6,667 nucleotides of DNA from Syntrophomonas sp. (GTDB lineage: Bacteria; Bacillota; Syntrophomonadia; Syntrophomonadales; Syntrophomonadaceae), in the NCBI GenBank assembly GCA_028693695.1, contig JAQUUV010000115.1, forward strand, positions 1-6,667, written 5' to 3'. Both the position numbers and the translations under genes were made by a program. The notes below the pieces were generated by a model, which was not told where the DNA came from, did not search any database, and was given only the letters and a program-made list of their open reading frames with translations. Of the stretch, positions 5,196 through 6,667 are shown piece by piece. Positions within the stretch are counted from its first letter, which is position 1. Each line of letters starts with the position of its first letter.

Positions 5196-6467
5196 ATGGA
5201 TTGGAAGGTATGGTTGGTAGGTATCCTTTTTGTGGTAGTTTATGGAATAATTATATCCGAAAAAATTCATCGTACTATCATAGCCTTATTTGGTGCTGCT
5301 TTGCTGCTGGTATTAGGAGTACTGGTCCAACACGAAGCTATCAGTTATATAGATTTCAATACTATCGGATTATTGACAGGTATGATGATTATAGTTGGTA
5401 TTACACGTAAAAGTGGCATATTTGAATATATGGCCATCAAAGCAGCTCATCGTTCAGGGGGAGAGCCGATAAAAATACTTATAGCTCTAAGTATAGTCAC
5501 TGCGGTAGCATCAGCTTTACTGGATAATGTAACCACGGTACTATTGATAGTCCCGGTGACCATCTCCATCTGTAAGGCATTAGAAATAAACCCGGTACCG
5601 TTTTTTATTACCGAGATTATGGCCTCGAATATAGGGGGGACCGCAACCCTTATAGGCGATCCGCCTAACATTATGATAGGCAGCGCCGCTAATTATGGGT
5701 TTATGGACTTCGTATATAATTTGACTCCGGTTGTAATTGTAATATTTATCGTTACGGTGTTAATTCTCAAATACATGTACAAAGACCAGCTTCAAGCCAC
5801 TGAAGAGAATAAGGCTACAATACGAGCGATGAACCCCAGTGACTTTATAAAAGATACTATCATACTGAAGAAGTCACTAATCGTTATTGGCATGGTAATT
5901 ATAGGCTTTGTTCTCCATAAGACCTTGGGTTTGGAATCGGCCACCATCGCCCTGGCCGGGGCCGCTCTGTTGCTGCTCATAACCAGGGAAGACCCTGAAG
6001 AGATTTTGCATACGGTAGAATGGTCCACGCTGTTTTTTTTCATCGGTTTGTTTATATTGGTGGGGGGACTAGAAAAGGTAGGCATTATTGAAAGCATGGC
6101 GCGGGAGGCGGTAGCTCTTACTAATGGTAATGTGACCGCAACAACTATACTTGTCCTGTGGTTCTCGGCCATAGCATCTGCTTTTATAGACAACATTCCA
6201 TTTGTAGCTACCTTTATACCATTGATTAAGGAAATGGGAGTTATTAGTAATATGTCGATTGACCCGTTATGGTGGGCTTTATCATTGGGGGCCTGCCTGG
6301 GCGGAAACGGTACCATTGTAGGCGCCTCAGCGAATGTAATAGTTTCAGGCATGTCTGAACGCCAAGGTCACCCCATAAGCTTCTGGAGCTACATGAAGGT
6401 AGCCTTTCCTTTGATGTTGCTTTCTATCGCTATTTCCACCATATATCTGCTAGTATTTTATTTGTAG
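5196..6467 (+). CDS. ArsB/NhaD-type ion transporter (IT superfamily, P-protein-like)
   Basis: From the ATG at 5196 the protein is 423 residues, typical for this family, and strongly hydrophobic with about ten to eleven membrane segments. Two internally related halves are visible. The first has ALLDNVTTVLLIVP (107-120) and NIGGTATLIGDPPNIMIGS (145-163). The second has AFIDNIPFVATFIP (329-342) and LGGNGTIVGASANVI (368-382). The DN and GGT-IG-(P/A)N motifs are hallmarks of ArsB, NhaD and P-protein carriers. Family members move arsenite or exchange Na+ and H+ across the cytoplasmic membrane. No arsR, arsA or arsC lies nearby, so arsenite export is not supported; a cation/proton or organic anion role is at least as likely. 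It lies behind a strong terminator and is probably transcribed alone. A hydrophilic loop at about 196-224 separates the halves. I did not find a convincing promoter between 5081 and 5180. Confidence 0.88.
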   Translation: MDWKVWLVGILFVVVYGIIISEKIHRTIIALFGAALLLVLGVLVQHEAISYIDFNTIGLLTGMMIIVGITRKSGIFEYMAIKAAHRSGGEPIKILIALSIVTAVASALLDNVTTVLLIVPVTISICKALEINPVPFFITEIMASNIGGTATLIGDPPNIMIGSAANYGFMDFVYNLTPVVIVIFIVTVLILKYMYKDQLQATEENKATIRAMNPSDFIKDTIILKKSLIVIGMVIIGFVLHKTLGLESATIALAGAALLLLITREDPEEILHTVEWSTLFFFIGLFILVGGLEKVGIIESMAREAVALTNGNVTATTILVLWFSAIASAFIDNIPFVATFIPLIKEMGVISNMSIDPLWWALSLGACLGGNGTIVGASANVIVSGMSERQGHPISFWSYMKVAFPLMLLSIAISTIYLLVFYL

Positions 6468-6475
6468 AGTAGAAA

Positions 6476-6535
6476 TTAGGGGGACAAATGGGACGTTTCG
6501 TTTTGTTCCAGTTTCCCCCAAGCTATTCTTTTTTT
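6476..6535 (+). terminator. GGGGGAC-type hairpin with downstream T-run, probable terminator after the transporter
   Basis: G5 (6479-6483) pairs with C5 (6515-6519). The flanking sequence allows further pairing (GGGGGACAAATGGGAC against GTTCCAGTTTCCCCC) with one bulge, one mismatch and a G-U pair. A T7 run is at 6529-6535, about 9 nt beyond the stem, which is rather far for a classical intrinsic terminator. The structure begins about 10 nt after the stop codon. It also resembles REP-like palindromes carrying GGGGAC motifs that are dispersed in some anaerobic Bacillota genomes, as I recall them. Confidence 0.55.
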
Positions 6536-6667
6536 AACTCCGGGTTGGCATCTTGAAGGATACGATGAATGCTTAAGGATGATAAACTATACGTGTATGT
6601 GGAGAGTCTTGGCTTTTTAGTTTAAACGAAAATTATTCGTGCAATTCATGATTAAGACCATATTTCT
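6536..6667. other. Non-coding right edge with a small inverted repeat
   Basis: No ORF with a ribosome binding site is visible. One perfect inverted repeat, ACGAA (6626-6630) and TTCGT (6636-6640) with spacer AATTA, adjoins a GTTTAAAC palindrome (6620-6627). It may be an operator for a gene beyond the window; otherwise I see nothing in this stretch. Confidence 0.4.

Noticed and set aside
5792..6352. 186-codon minus-strand ORF opposite the ArsB/NhaD-type transporter
   Set aside because: It is antisense to a conserved membrane protein gene, has no ribosome binding site and has no recognisable domain.

Overview
The window looks like a chromosomal segment of a strictly anaerobic member of the Bacillota (Clostridia / Syntrophomonadaceae / Peptococcaceae-like). 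The reasons are strong AGGAGG-type ribosome binding sites, use of GTG starts, moderate base composition, and an oxygen-sensitive ketyl-radical dehydratase system. The exact genus cannot be told from the sequence.

Left arm (1-2324, minus strand): two co-directional genes 18 bp apart encode the two iron-sulfur subunits of a 2-hydroxyacyl-CoA dehydratase of the HadBC/FldBC/HgdAB type. The alpha subunit is complete. The beta subunit runs off the left edge with probably only its last 10-20 residues missing. Middle (2334-2918): a long 585-bp divergent intergenic region holds two outward-facing matches to the sigma-54 (RpoN) -24/-12 promoter. One drives the dehydratase pair leftward and the other drives the activator rightward. 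Several short inverted or direct repeats between them are candidate enhancer-binding sites, and there is an orphan Shine-Dalgarno sequence with a 12-codon ORF. Right arm (2919-4976, plus strand): the ATP-dependent activator (HadI/FldI/HgdC type) is followed after 99 bp by a YkvI-family LeuT-fold-like permease, closed by a strong 16-bp stem terminator at 5038-5080. Then comes a separate transcription unit (5196-6467) for an ArsB/NhaD-type ion transporter. It is followed by a GGGGGAC-type hairpin with a T-run, and about 130 bp in which I see no gene.

Putative logic: the permease may import an amino acid or 2-hydroxy/2-oxo acid. After conversion to an (R)-2-hydroxyacyl-CoA by a CoA-transferase and dehydrogenase not in this window, the dehydratase removes water to give the 2-enoyl-CoA. 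The activator injects the single starter electron at the cost of ATP. The divergent sigma-54 promoters suggest that dehydratase and activator-permease are switched on together by a substrate-sensing enhancer-binding protein. The most notable signal in the window is this paired sigma-54 control region, not a new protein family. I see no CRISPR array, tRNA, rRNA, insertion sequence or clear recent transfer.
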